64,000 bases of DNA, taken from assembly GCF_013265555.1 (NCBI RefSeq), contig NZ_CP041345.1:2526581-2590580 (forward strand), in the 5' to 3' direction. The notes under the pieces were generated by a model, which was not told where the DNA came from, did no database searches, and was given only the letters and a program-made list of their open reading frames with translations. This DNA is from Tenuifilum thalassicum (lineage in GTDB: Bacteria; Bacteroidota; Bacteroidia; Bacteroidales; Tenuifilaceae). Both the position numbers and the translations under genes were made by a program. Below are positions 1-8,496 of this stretch, piece after piece. The first letter of the stretch is position 1, and each line of letters begins with the position of its first letter.

Positions 1-487
1 CACTACTAACCCTAATTTCCTGAAAAACTTCACCCTTGTACTCTTTGATCTCTTGTTTCAATTTCTCATAATTATGCAGAAACTTAACTCTGCCAAGGGT
101 TAAATGAGGGTTGAAGTTTGGCTTATCGTCTGAAAATCCAAACTCCAATAAGGCATCATCGATTTCATCTTTTAGCACCTTTAGCTCCTCAGGGAAATCT
201 ACACCTACCCAAATAACTTTTGGCATAGGACGACCAAATGCTCCTAATCCTTTTAACGTTAAAAAAAAAGCACTGCAATTCATTAAACGCTTTCTAAGTT
301 TCTGACTGATATCAGGTAATACATCTATCCTGGTGTCGCCCAAAAAAAAGAGTGTTAGGTGCATTATTTCAGGTTTTACCCACTTAATTTTATCGAGGCT
401 ATGAGATACCTTTAGCCTATCCATCAGAGAAACAACCTTTTGGTTGGGAATTACATCAACAGCAATAAAAGTTCTTTTCTTTTCCAT
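1..487 (-). CDS. thpR: RNA 2',3'-cyclic phosphodiesterase ThpR (3' end cut by window edge)
   Basis: This is the minus-strand reading frame from an ATG at 487 to the left window edge, 162 codons with no stop, so the C-terminus lies outside. Two H-L-T motifs typical of the 2H phosphoesterase family are visible: MHLTLFFLG around residues 42-50 (H43, T45) and PHLTLGRVK around 127-135 (H128, T130). Family members hydrolyse RNA 2',3'-cyclic phosphates or act as 2'-5' RNA ligases and are usually about 180-190 residues, so roughly 20-30 residues are missing. The gene is divergent from elbB with a gap of about 68 bases. The family call is firm; the in vivo substrate cannot be deduced. Confidence 0.88.
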   Translation of the reverse strand, partial: MEKKRTFIAVDVIPNQKVVSLMDRLKVSHSLDKIKWVKPEIMHLTLFFLGDTRIDVLPDISQKLRKRLMNCSAFFLTLKGLGAFGRPMPKVIWVGVDFPEELKVLKDEIDDALLEFGFSDDKPNFNPHLTLGRVKFLHNYEKLKQEIKEYKGEVFQEIRVSS

Positions 488-555
488 GCAATAGGGTATT
501 GTTTAGATTAAAAATTAAGATTATATTGTTTGGCAAATTTAAAACGTTTGCGAAA

Positions 556-1212
556 ATGGGTGCTAATAAAAAATTTGCCGTAATACTTTCAGGATGTGGC
601 GTGTTCGATGGTGCCGAAATCCACGAATCGGTCATGACCCTTTATGCCATTGCAAAGTATGGTGCTTCGTACGAAATTTTCGCTCCCGACATGGAACAGC
701 ACCACGTTATCAATCATCTTGATGGTAGCGAAATGAAAGAAAAAAGGAATGTGCTTATTGAAGCGGCACGAATTGCGCGTGGAAAAATCAAACCCTTAAA
801 TGAATTCAACCCGGAATTTTTTGATGGGCTAATCCTCCCAGGCGGATTTGGAGTTGCCAAAAACCTTTGCACTTGGGCTTTTGATGGTCCAAATTGCACC
901 ATACACCCTCAAGTTGAAAGTGTCATTAAAAAGATGCATAAGCTAAAAAAGCCAATTGGAGCTCTTTGTATCTCTCCAGTTTTACTAGCAAAAGTGCTTG
1001 GTAATGTTACTGTTACCATTGGTAAAGATGTTTCCACAGCACAAGCAATTGAGTCGCTAGGCGCAAAACACCAAAGCACAGGGCATGCTCAAGTGGTGGT
1101 TGATGAAAAAAACATGCTATTCACAACTCCCTGCTACATGCTTGACGCAACAATAGTTGATATTGCCGAAGGTGCCAAAGCAATCGTTTCTGAAATGCTC
1201 AAATGGATTTAA
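556..1212 (+). CDS. elbB: ElbB-like DJ-1/PfpI family glyoxalase
   Basis: The product is about 218 residues and matches the isoprenoid-biosynthesis-associated ElbB branch of the DJ-1/PfpI superfamily, seen in the opening VILSGCGVFDGAEIHE, the LPGGFGVAKNL turn and the nucleophile elbow GALCISP. I chose the ATG at 556 (MGANKKFAVILSG) rather than an in-frame upstream start at 499, because the extra 19 residues are basic, hydrophobic and not part of the family, and 218 residues is the usual length. Family members show glyoxalase-type activity. It is divergent from thpR. A GTG-started lipoprotein gene begins two bases after its stop, which suggests translational coupling. Confidence 0.9.
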   Translation: MGANKKFAVILSGCGVFDGAEIHESVMTLYAIAKYGASYEIFAPDMEQHHVINHLDGSEMKEKRNVLIEAARIARGKIKPLNEFNPEFFDGLILPGGFGVAKNLCTWAFDGPNCTIHPQVESVIKKMHKLKKPIGALCISPVLLAKVLGNVTVTIGKDVSTAQAIESLGAKHQSTGHAQVVVDEKNMLFTTPCYMLDATIVDIAEGAKAIVSEMLKWI

Positions 1213-1213
1213 G

Positions 1214-1690
1214 GTGAAAACATTCAAAACCTTAATCGCATTCGCTCTAATTCTCTTGGGTACTCAAGGGTGCATAGACAAATGTGGGAAAGATTGCATT
1301 ACGCCCCCACAGCCTATTTGGTTAAAAATTGTGGATAGTTCAAATGGAAGTAATCTAATTTCTGAAGAATATTTCCATAGAGATTCCATTAAAGTTTTTT
1401 ATTTTGAAAATGAGCAAAAACAGTTTGCTAACATAAAGTTTGTTGGGAATTTTAGAGTAAACGATATTATTGAAACTAACATCACCTTGCATCTTCCTAC
1501 CGATAAACTTAACACAGCATACCTTTATCTAAACCAATACGACATTGATACCATAACATTTAGGACAACTAAAAGCAGTGATGATTGCTGTACATCCTAC
1601 CCTCTCGATTCCATTTCAATTAATGGGAAGCCCGTTGATGTTGACCCTGTAGATTTCTCATTCCTAATCAAAAAGGAGGTTTTAAAGTAA
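1214..1690 (+). CDS. Small putative lipoprotein, function unknown
   Basis: The protein is about 158 residues if started at the GTG at 1214. That start immediately gives a lipoprotein signal, VKTFKTLIAFALILLGTQGC, with the lipobox cysteine at residue 20. A longer in-frame start at 1157 would lie inside elbB and put 19 polar residues before the signal, so I reject it. The mature part begins with a short cysteine cluster (IDKCGKDC) and later has a DDCC motif; it is otherwise beta-rich and not recognised. It sits one base beyond the elbB stop and overlaps the 3' end of the convergent DUF4294 gene by nine bases. I do not recognise a family. Confidence 0.65.
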   Translation: MKTFKTLIAFALILLGTQGCIDKCGKDCITPPQPIWLKIVDSSNGSNLISEEYFHRDSIKVFYFENEQKQFANIKFVGNFRVNDIIETNITLHLPTDKLNTAYLYLNQYDIDTITFRTTKSSDDCCTSYPLDSISINGKPVDVDPVDFSFLIKKEVLK

Positions 1691-2290
1691 TCCTTCCTCA
1701 TAAAGAAATATTAGCTCATTAAGTATTTTATCCTCACCATCTGGGTCGAACTTAGTTTTAAGGTTCGACCCAAATATTCTGGCAACACCTTGCCAAAAGG
1801 CTGCTGAGAAACCACCTTTCAACTCTTTTACAAGCTCGTAGGATGTCCTACCCGTTTCTCGGTCGATTAGTTTTATAAGCATTTTCCCTTGCGAAATAGT
1901 AAGCTTTCGTAGGTCCTTTTCAAATTGCTCTCGTAGCTCCTTCTCGGCTTGGTTAATATACTCCTTTCTCTCTTTCTCTGTTTTTAAAGTTTTCAGATGC
2001 TCATTCATTTCAATTAGCTTCTTTTTAGCAATCTGAGCATATGGGTAAGCTTTCTTAAGGTTATAAATCATTTTATAGTACCTATACATTTGCCTTCGGT
2101 TTTTGAATCTGCGCCTACCAACCTTTACAACGCGCTTAATCTTAACCGAAGGCACAAGCTCACCATCGAGCCTAACAGTTGGATAAAGCCGAAGACTATC
2201 GACTTGAATTTCCTGAGCAATGCCTCTATTGCTAGATAGAAGAACTACTAATCCTAGTATTATACAATATCTTACAAACCTCAACTTCAT
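1682..2290 (-). CDS. DUF4294 domain-containing exported protein
   Basis: The protein has 202 residues, with an N-terminal signal (residues 1-25, ending near GIAQ) and a DUF4294-type body. Recognisable features are the LYPTVRLDGELVPSVKIKRV opening, a basic stretch of arginines and lysines, a YPYAQIAKKKLIEMNEHL helix and the ISQGKMLIKLIDRETG segment. DUF4294 is a Bacteroidota family of unknown function that is probably periplasmic. Much of residues 75-150 is charged and likely helical. The gene is convergent with the upstream lipoprotein gene and overlaps its end. No function is proposed. Confidence 0.8.
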   Translation of the reverse strand: MKLRFVRYCIILGLVVLLSSNRGIAQEIQVDSLRLYPTVRLDGELVPSVKIKRVVKVGRRRFKNRRQMYRYYKMIYNLKKAYPYAQIAKKKLIEMNEHLKTLKTEKERKEYINQAEKELREQFEKDLRKLTISQGKMLIKLIDRETGRTSYELVKELKGGFSAAFWQGVARIFGSNLKTKFDPDGEDKILNELIFLYEEGLL

Positions 2291-2496
2291 ACAACCAAAA
2301 ATAGCATTTAGCTACTATATTTACATATGACAAAGGCGTAAAAAATGTTACAAAAACTATGCATAATAAATATTATAAGCAATCTTAAACAGTGACTCAT
2401 CAATATCATAATAAATATTTTACGAATAAAGTTGTATGGCTTGATGTATGGCCTATTTTTGTTAAAGCAATTGCAACCTTTAATCTTCTTATTTTC

Positions 2497-3369
2497 ATGA
2501 AAACTATACTGAGAGTATTTCTATACGTTTCGATACTTGCGTTACTATTCTATCTTATCAGGATTGATTATGTAGCATTTGAGAAGATTCATATTAACTA
2601 CTATTTAGCAGCAATTTCTGTTGTGCTTCTATATTTAGGATTTATTTTTTCTGCGATAAGTTGGAAAAAGATTCTAAACCTACATGATGTTAATATTACA
2701 ACAAAACAGGCGATTGTTTCGCACGGAATGCCAACATTTACTAAGTACATTCCGGGTAGGGTATGGACAATTCTAGGCCGAGCAGCATTAATACCTAATA
2801 ACAATAACATTAAATTGTTATCTTTTATCTCCTTAAAAGAGCAACTTATTTACCTAAACTTAGGCTTAATTATAAGCATTTATCCAGTAATTAGCACTCC
2901 TGGGTTAAAAAGATATTCAGTTCTACTTATCTTGTTGTCCTTTTTTATGCTCCTAACACTTTACCTAAAATCGCTGCATAAACTGATTGAAAAAACATGG
3001 AATAAACTCTTTCACAGAAAGATAGAACTACCATTAATTACTAAGAAGGAATTTATTAGCATCTCCTTATACATACTTACTTATTGGCTTATATGGACAA
3101 TGGCTTTTTATTTGCTACTCTGCTCTGTATTTGGGCAAATACCAATCTACTATTCATTTGCTTTCCCTTTAAGTGTATCGCTTGGATTGATGTCCTTAGT
3201 ATTGCCAGGCGGAATAGGCATAAGAGAGGGTGCAATAACGCTATTCTTGATTACAAATGGCATACAACCAGCACTAGCAGCTTCATTTTCAGTACTAAGC
3301 CGTTTATGGTTTATCGTTGGAGAATCATTAATATTCTCAACATCGCTTTTCCTAAGAAAGAGAAATTAG
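2497..3369 (+). CDS. Flippase-like membrane protein (LPG synthase TM / UPF0104 family)
   Basis: The product is about 290 residues from the ATG at 2497 (MKTILRVFLYVS). A longer frame from a GTG at 2392 adds 35 residues before the first helix and looks spurious. It is strongly hydrophobic, with about eight membrane segments, and carries the family signatures KYIPGRVW (about residues 84-91) and LPGGIGIREGA near the C-terminus. Relatives include the membrane part of MprF and proteins believed to flip lipid-linked molecules. Its 3' end overlaps by four bases the convergent polyprenyl-phosphate-type GT2 gene. That proximity suggests, but does not prove, a role in lipid-linked sugar handling. Confidence 0.8.
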   Translation: MKTILRVFLYVSILALLFYLIRIDYVAFEKIHINYYLAAISVVLLYLGFIFSAISWKKILNLHDVNITTKQAIVSHGMPTFTKYIPGRVWTILGRAALIPNNNNIKLLSFISLKEQLIYLNLGLIISIYPVISTPGLKRYSVLLILLSFFMLLTLYLKSLHKLIEKTWNKLFHRKIELPLITKKEFISISLYILTYWLIWTMAFYLLLCSVFGQIPIYYSFAFPLSVSLGLMSLVLPGGIGIREGAITLFLITNGIQPALAASFSVLSRLWFIVGESLIFSTSLFLRKRN

Positions 3370-4457
3370 TCCTTATATAGTCTTTCGTTATCTTGTATAT
3401 CCATCCACATGGCAAACAAAAGGAATTGAAAACCACTTATAAACAAAAGAGCAAAAGCTAATACCGTAACTGGGTTAGCATCAATTTGATTAAAAACCTT
3501 TACCAAAATCTTTATACCAAAAGGGATGGACAATAAAATTAACAAAAGTCCTAAATGATAAAGAACGAATAGCGGATGAAAACTTCTTTTTAGGTACTTT
3601 ATCCAAATTCGTTTAAAGAAACTTTTGGTCAACAACCACGAAATTTTTGGAATTACCTTGCCAATTCTCATCTTTGAGGTTTCACCTATAAAATATATTG
3701 GTTTTATTTCAACCTCTTTTATGGAACAATTTTCGATATTTAACTTTACGAGTATATCATTAGGCATCCCATATCTGGGATAAATTTTATACAAATCAAT
3801 TTTATTTAAAGCCCTGTTGGACATTGCTGTAAATCCAGTTTGAGTATCAGAAACACGCCAATAACCTGAGGCAACTTTGGTTAGAATCGAAAGAATTGAG
3901 TTCCCTATATACCTCTTTTTGGGCATAAGAAACCTAGCACTTTTATGCCAAAGCCTATTCCCTTTTACAAAATCGACTGACTCGTTAATAACAGGTTCAC
4001 AAATTGAGTAAAGTTCATCGGGGTCCATTTGACCATCGCCAGCCATTACTGCCGTGCAGTCGATATTGTTATCTTTAGCCCACTTGTAACCTCTGGCTAT
4101 TGCCCCTCCAACACCACTATTCTTAAGCAAGCTAATAATTACCAAACGGTCATTGGGGTTGTTGTGAATTACAGTTGATGGCGCAAAATATTTTATTTCT
4201 TCCCTATTAAACTGTGCAACTATTTCATTTGCCTTATTATAAAATGTGTTAACCTTGGGATTTTCCTTAATAGGTAAAGCCGATTGCCCAATCTTATTTA
4301 TATAGCTTAAAGCAACCTCTTCCGTTTTATCGGTTGAGCAATCGTTAACAACTATTATTCTATCAACAAAATCAGGCATTGATTCTAAAACTAGCCCAAT
4401 CTGGTTTTCTTCGTTATAAGCAGGAACAACAACAGCTACAGTCTTACTTCTTATCAT
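3366..4457 (-). CDS. Family 2 glycosyltransferase with C-terminal membrane segments
   Basis: The protein has 363 residues. The N-terminal GT2 nucleotide-sugar fold is clear: VAVVVPAYNEENQIG at residues 7-21, VVNDCSTDKT near 37-46, GGAIARGYKWA and the acidic DGQMDPDE motif around 140-147. Two transmembrane helices follow (about 295-355), as in dolichyl/undecaprenyl-phosphate sugar synthases. An unusually long insert of about 45 residues separates the STDKT motif from GGAIARG. It is the last gene of a tight operon (three bases after the 574-residue membrane protein). Likely role: transfer of a sugar to polyprenyl phosphate for use by the GT-C-like partners. The sugar is unknown. Confidence 0.85.
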   Translation of the reverse strand: MIRSKTVAVVVPAYNEENQIGLVLESMPDFVDRIIVVNDCSTDKTEEVALSYINKIGQSALPIKENPKVNTFYNKANEIVAQFNREEIKYFAPSTVIHNNPNDRLVIISLLKNSGVGGAIARGYKWAKDNNIDCTAVMAGDGQMDPDELYSICEPVINESVDFVKGNRLWHKSARFLMPKKRYIGNSILSILTKVASGYWRVSDTQTGFTAMSNRALNKIDLYKIYPRYGMPNDILVKLNIENCSIKEVEIKPIYFIGETSKMRIGKVIPKISWLLTKSFFKRIWIKYLKRSFHPLFVLYHLGLLLILLSIPFGIKILVKVFNQIDANPVTVLAFALLFISGFQFLLFAMWMDIQDNERLYKD

Positions 4458-4460
4458 GGG

Positions 4461-6185
4461 TTAATATTTATCATTTTCATAAAGCCAGATAGCATCTAGT
4501 TTAACCATTGAATCTAGGCTAATCCCTTTCTTTTTTGCCTTTTTTTCTATCAATTCTAAAAGGGAAGGATTATTCTTTATGCTTTTTTGGAGTTTCTCAA
4601 TGATAATGATTTTTGCGTAATTCGCAGAATCTTTTTTGAATAATTCTTCAGCTTTTTTTGATTGTAACTCTGAGTTTTCGCCATTTTTATATATTAAAAC
4701 ATTATCCTTAATATAACTAATGATTTCTTGTTTGGTTGGAACTATACTCTGTTTCATTTTTTGTCTCTCAGGTTTAACTTCTACATATACGCCTTGTCGA
4801 GCTTTTTCATAATCGGGAAGTGTTATCACATCCCAATACCTCTCTGTAGGATGTAATTTCAAAAACGTTTCCCAGTATGCATCTTTATTCATCCACCAGT
4901 AATGAATGGCCTGTCTGGTGTACTGTTGAATTTGAAAATTATTGAAACCAATCAGTAAAACTATTAGAGCAGCCAAAGAATAGTAAAATATTTTTTTACG
5001 TTTGAAAAAGGTAATTAAAGCCCCCAAAGGGATAGCCATAATGCCATATGAATCAATAAATGCCCTATTCCCAAACGAGCCACCAAACCACCAGCACCAC
5101 CATGAAGACAAAATAAAGATATTTAGTAGAGTGAAGGCAAATACAGGAATAAATTTCCCTTTTAGCACCTTGGGCAAGGTGAAGATGCCAATAAAAGCAA
5201 GAAACATAACAGGAGTGTAAACAAACCATCCCTTTTTATAGCTGATAAGGATATTCGTAATTTGTGGATTATTAAAAAAGAACTTCCCGCCTGCTTCGCC
5301 GTAGGTGAAATAAAAGATTTTTCCTGACACATAATACCAATAAGCGAATTGAGGTATCCATACAATAGTAAAACCTAATATCATCAGCAAGGTATACCTA
5401 TACCTGAGAAAGAAAAAAGCAACCCTATCTTTGAAATCTTTAATCGATTTCACATCCCACAAGAGGAGTAGTACTAAAACAATAATATTTGACGGGCGAA
5501 TTAATGTTATTAACCCACCTAACAGACCAATATAAAACGACTTTGAAAGGTTGGGCTTTTCGTAAAACACAATTATCAAAAAGATAAAAATGCTTATTAA
5601 AGAAAAATTATAGGCATGAGGCATAGGTGCTTCGTAGGTATAATAATAAAGCAGATTTGTTCCAACTCCAACGGCAAGAATTAGCATGGCCACAACCCCT
5701 TCGGTAAAAAACCTTCTAAGCACCCTTTGAAGAAAAAGCAAACCAATAATAACATAAAACAACGCACTGAATACAAGGGCAAATCGATAGGGTACAGAAT
5801 AGCCATCGGCTTCATATTGCGGGCTAATAAGGCTAAAAAGGTGAACAACCCCAAAAAATGGAGCATATAAAAAAGATAGCCCCATCGATGTTATGATGGC
5901 CTGTTTCCCAGTAGGGGTCTCAATAGGCCAAATCAAATCGCCAAACTTTTCGATGTTATCCTTTCTGAACTGAAAGGATAGGTCTTTATAAATTAAAGCA
6001 GCGGGCAAATATGCATAGTACGATTTTACATCCCATTGTATTACACTACCTTGCCGCATCCATTTATGGTGGCTAAAGTTTAAAAGGGTTGCTCCAACAG
6101 CAATGAGAACAATACATAATGTCGAAATTCTCCTTTTTAAGTAAAAGATTACTTCACTGGCAATTCTGCTCACATTCTTTTTCAT
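4461..6185 (-). CDS. Polytopic membrane protein, GT-C (PMT/ArnT-like) glycosyltransferase candidate
   Basis: The protein has 574 residues with roughly 11-12 membrane helices over residues 20-405, then a soluble charged tail of about 160 residues (from about 415). The first loop contains IQWDVKSYYAYLPAALIYKDL, resembling the acidic catalytic loop of family 39-type GT-C enzymes. Such enzymes move sugars from polyprenyl phosphates to acceptors outside the cytoplasmic membrane. It is the middle gene of the operon, 20 bases from the upstream membrane protein and three bases from the GT2. The family assignment rests on topology and context; the substrate is unknown. Confidence 0.65.
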   Translation of the reverse strand: MKKNVSRIASEVIFYLKRRISTLCIVLIAVGATLLNFSHHKWMRQGSVIQWDVKSYYAYLPAALIYKDLSFQFRKDNIEKFGDLIWPIETPTGKQAIITSMGLSFLYAPFFGVVHLFSLISPQYEADGYSVPYRFALVFSALFYVIIGLLFLQRVLRRFFTEGVVAMLILAVGVGTNLLYYYTYEAPMPHAYNFSLISIFIFLIIVFYEKPNLSKSFYIGLLGGLITLIRPSNIIVLVLLLLWDVKSIKDFKDRVAFFFLRYRYTLLMILGFTIVWIPQFAYWYYVSGKIFYFTYGEAGGKFFFNNPQITNILISYKKGWFVYTPVMFLAFIGIFTLPKVLKGKFIPVFAFTLLNIFILSSWWCWWFGGSFGNRAFIDSYGIMAIPLGALITFFKRKKIFYYSLAALIVLLIGFNNFQIQQYTRQAIHYWWMNKDAYWETFLKLHPTERYWDVITLPDYEKARQGVYVEVKPERQKMKQSIVPTKQEIISYIKDNVLIYKNGENSELQSKKAEELFKKDSANYAKIIIIEKLQKSIKNNPSLLELIEKKAKKKGISLDSMVKLDAIWLYENDKY

Positions 6186-6205
6186 TTACACTATCGTTTA
6201 AACTT

Positions 6206-7759
6206 TCATTTTGAGCATGTCAAATCAAATATTCTAAGGCCATTCTTACCATAAATTTGTTTATAACACAAATCGGCAGGCATTGAAAAATCATCATCGG
6301 CAACAAGGAGGTATTGAGCTCCCTTTCTATAAAAGTCCAAAATTGTTTTTGCTGTAAGTTCCGAAACTTCAGGTATAGCCCACCCCCTCCTATCAAGGTA
6401 TAGTAACGCACCATTTGCGCAATTCTCAGGTGCTACTATAAATTTTGCGTTTTTATCAATTTTAAGGCTATCAACCCCTTGCTTGTTCTCATTTATGAGC
6501 AGACCTAATCTAAACTTATTGTCGATTTTATTTTCAACTAATCGTTCATTCATCTTCTTTTGGGAATGGTTTATCCCAAAAGCTACTATGAGTAGAAGAA
6601 TAACCTTTGCAACAAGGTGTAAGCTCTTATTGGTTATAAACCTTTTGTAAATGTAAATAGAGTAGATGATTACAAGAAAAATGAGAGGGAAAAATGCCAA
6701 GAAATAGTAATCGTGGTCTTTAAACTGTTTGAAGAACAACATGAAGTACGACAAACTTCCCAGGGCTAGGAATATAAGAATAATGGCTGCTGATTTTCTT
6801 AATTTTTGATTGAAAACCAGAAGTGTTATTAATGAAAGATAGAACAGGTGAAAAGTAGTTTTGTATAAGTAGCTGCTATACCAGTAATGTGTAAAATACT
6901 CCCAAACCTGCAATATCCCGTTCTTTCTCATTAACCAAATGGGTAATGCCTTTGTGTTAAAAGAATGGGAATGGTTAACCTCGTTGTACCATAACATGTA
7001 CATATTCCAAAAACCAACAGTTAGCAGTGTAAGAAAACCGTATAGAACAATTCTACTATCAGTTTTTATAAGCTTCTTTTGCTTATAAAATACTTCTGAA
7101 ATTAACCCTAGCATTAAAACAGCAATGGGGTTGATAAGATAAGTGACTTTTATCAATCCGCTCAATGTAAAAAATACAAAACCAGGAAATACAAGTTTTT
7201 CAGATTCATCATCCAAAGATTTTATTATAAAAAACCACCCCATTAATGCAAACCCCAATGCCGGTGCATCGGGTAAATAATTGAACGAATAGTAGTTAAA
7301 TACTGATGAAGTAAAGAATATTAAGCTTATCAGAATAGAATACACATTGTCCTTTATGACAATTTTCGATAACTTAAAAGTATAGAATACGCCAAGATAG
7401 CTAATGACCAAATGGATAAAGCGAAGAACATAAAATTGTTTACCCACTATCTTATATATAAGTGCTGATAAATAGTAAGTAATAGGGAATTCGCATGCAG
7501 CACGGCCATCAAAATTATATAGAGTGTAAAGCTGTGGCTTAAAGAAATGGAAACCGTTATTGAAATAATTTGAAGCGAAGGAGAGGCTATCGGTTTGCCT
7601 CATAAAATGAACGCCAAAAGGACCTTTGTAAACAATAAAATCAAGGCCCAGATATAAAAACAAAATAATGAATAATCCAAGATAAAAAAGCATGTAAGGG
7701 TATGGAGAGTCCGAATTGTGATTCTTTACAGTCCTAACTATCTTATTCAACAACCTCAT
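6206..7759 (-). CDS. Polytopic membrane protein, family 39-like glycosyltransferase candidate
   Basis: The protein has 517 residues with about 11 predicted membrane helices. The first extracytoplasmic loop carries FMRQTDSLSFASN followed by ACEFPITYYLSALIY, resembling the PMT_2/GT39 pattern in which an early acidic residue is catalytic. The C-terminal about 110 residues are soluble and contain APENCANGALLYLDRRGW. It is first in a three-gene minus-strand operon with a second GT-C-like protein and a GT2, consistent with assembly of a surface glycolipid or protein glycan. Upstream is a 737-base gene-free region. The function is inferred from fold-level resemblance only. Confidence 0.65.
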   Translation of the reverse strand: MRLLNKIVRTVKNHNSDSPYPYMLFYLGLFIILFLYLGLDFIVYKGPFGVHFMRQTDSLSFASNYFNNGFHFFKPQLYTLYNFDGRAACEFPITYYLSALIYKIVGKQFYVLRFIHLVISYLGVFYTFKLSKIVIKDNVYSILISLIFFTSSVFNYYSFNYLPDAPALGFALMGWFFIIKSLDDESEKLVFPGFVFFTLSGLIKVTYLINPIAVLMLGLISEVFYKQKKLIKTDSRIVLYGFLTLLTVGFWNMYMLWYNEVNHSHSFNTKALPIWLMRKNGILQVWEYFTHYWYSSYLYKTTFHLFYLSLITLLVFNQKLRKSAAIILIFLALGSLSYFMLFFKQFKDHDYYFLAFFPLIFLVIIYSIYIYKRFITNKSLHLVAKVILLLIVAFGINHSQKKMNERLVENKIDNKFRLGLLINENKQGVDSLKIDKNAKFIVAPENCANGALLYLDRRGWAIPEVSELTAKTILDFYRKGAQYLLVADDDFSMPADLCYKQIYGKNGLRIFDLTCSK

Positions 7760-8365
7760 TTTACATTAATTTACTTACACACTTAATATTTTCAAGCTAT
7801 AGGAAATTTGATAAGTGAAATTTTACCATTACTTAATACTTTGTTTGTTCCCTAAGTCGGGGTAAATATTTACTGCTACATAATTCATTAATCTTTAAAA
7901 ATAATTAAATTATTCTTTAAGACAACTAGCAGTAAAAGAATAGACAATTTTTTCAAGTGATTAATTTTTGTTATGTTCCAGAACGGCAATAGTGTTCCTA
8001 CAATAATATTTGTCTAAATGCATGCATCCATTATCAACATTTTAGTAGCTTATCCCAAACGCAACTATCATAAAATTGTGATTCGATGTGGGGACACTCA
8101 GAGCAAGTGTGCACAAAAATTATAGTAAACCTTGGTATTATGACACTTAACCAATTTAGAACCTATTATATGCCAATAATTTAACAGTTACTTGAGCGTC
8201 AGTTACTACTTAGATAATTTACACCTTACCGGTGCAATCTAAATAGCTAACGGTTTAAAAAAGTTTATAGCGACCAAGGGATAAGGCAAAAAATTATTAA
8301 TAATTGATTTACAACATATTGACAAAAACAAAAACCATCGCTGATGAGCTTTTGTAGTAGTGAAT
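7760..8365. other. Gene-free intergenic region between the glycosyltransferase operon and the PUL
   Basis: This A+T-rich spacer separates two divergent units. No convincing gene is seen; a 79-codon frame at 8239-8478 on the minus strand has no recognisable features. Visible structure includes an imperfect 29-base palindrome at 7893-7921 (CTTTAAAAATAATT, a central A, and a near-complement, 12 of 14 pairs) and an ATGCATGCAT palindrome near 8017. The region should hold the promoters of both units, but I cannot place them with confidence. Confidence 0.5.
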
Positions 8366-8379
8366 CGAAAACGTTTTCG
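8366..8379. promoter_or_regulatory. Perfect 14-bp palindrome, LacI-family-type operator candidate
   Basis: CGAAAACGTTTTCG is a perfect palindrome with a central CG, the layout of LacI/GalR-family operators. It lies 117 bases upstream of the susC start. A possible -7 element GAAATTTG (one mismatch to TAnnTTTG) begins at 8397, which would put the palindrome over the -33 region; a second weak candidate, TATTTTAG, is at 8452-8459. No LacI-family gene is present in the window, so the regulator would be encoded elsewhere. The site is seen directly; its use is inferred. Confidence 0.5.
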
Positions 8380-8496
8380 GTTAATGAGAAAGTTTTGAAA
8401 TTTGCATGAGTAAGGTATGAAGCCCTTATAAAATTGACCCTCTATTTTTAATATTTTAGCTTGCACTCCGAAAACCATTTCTAAACCTTAAAAAGT

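Noticed and set aside
7893-7921. Imperfect 29-base palindrome between the glycosyltransferase operon and the PUL
   Set aside because: Composed almost only of A and T, with mismatches; such matches arise easily in this spacer. Recorded in the spacer entry only.
8239-8478. Minus-strand frame of 79 codons before susC
   Set aside because: Low-complexity, aromatic-rich translation typical of A+T-rich noncoding DNA, and it covers the probable susC promoter and palindrome.
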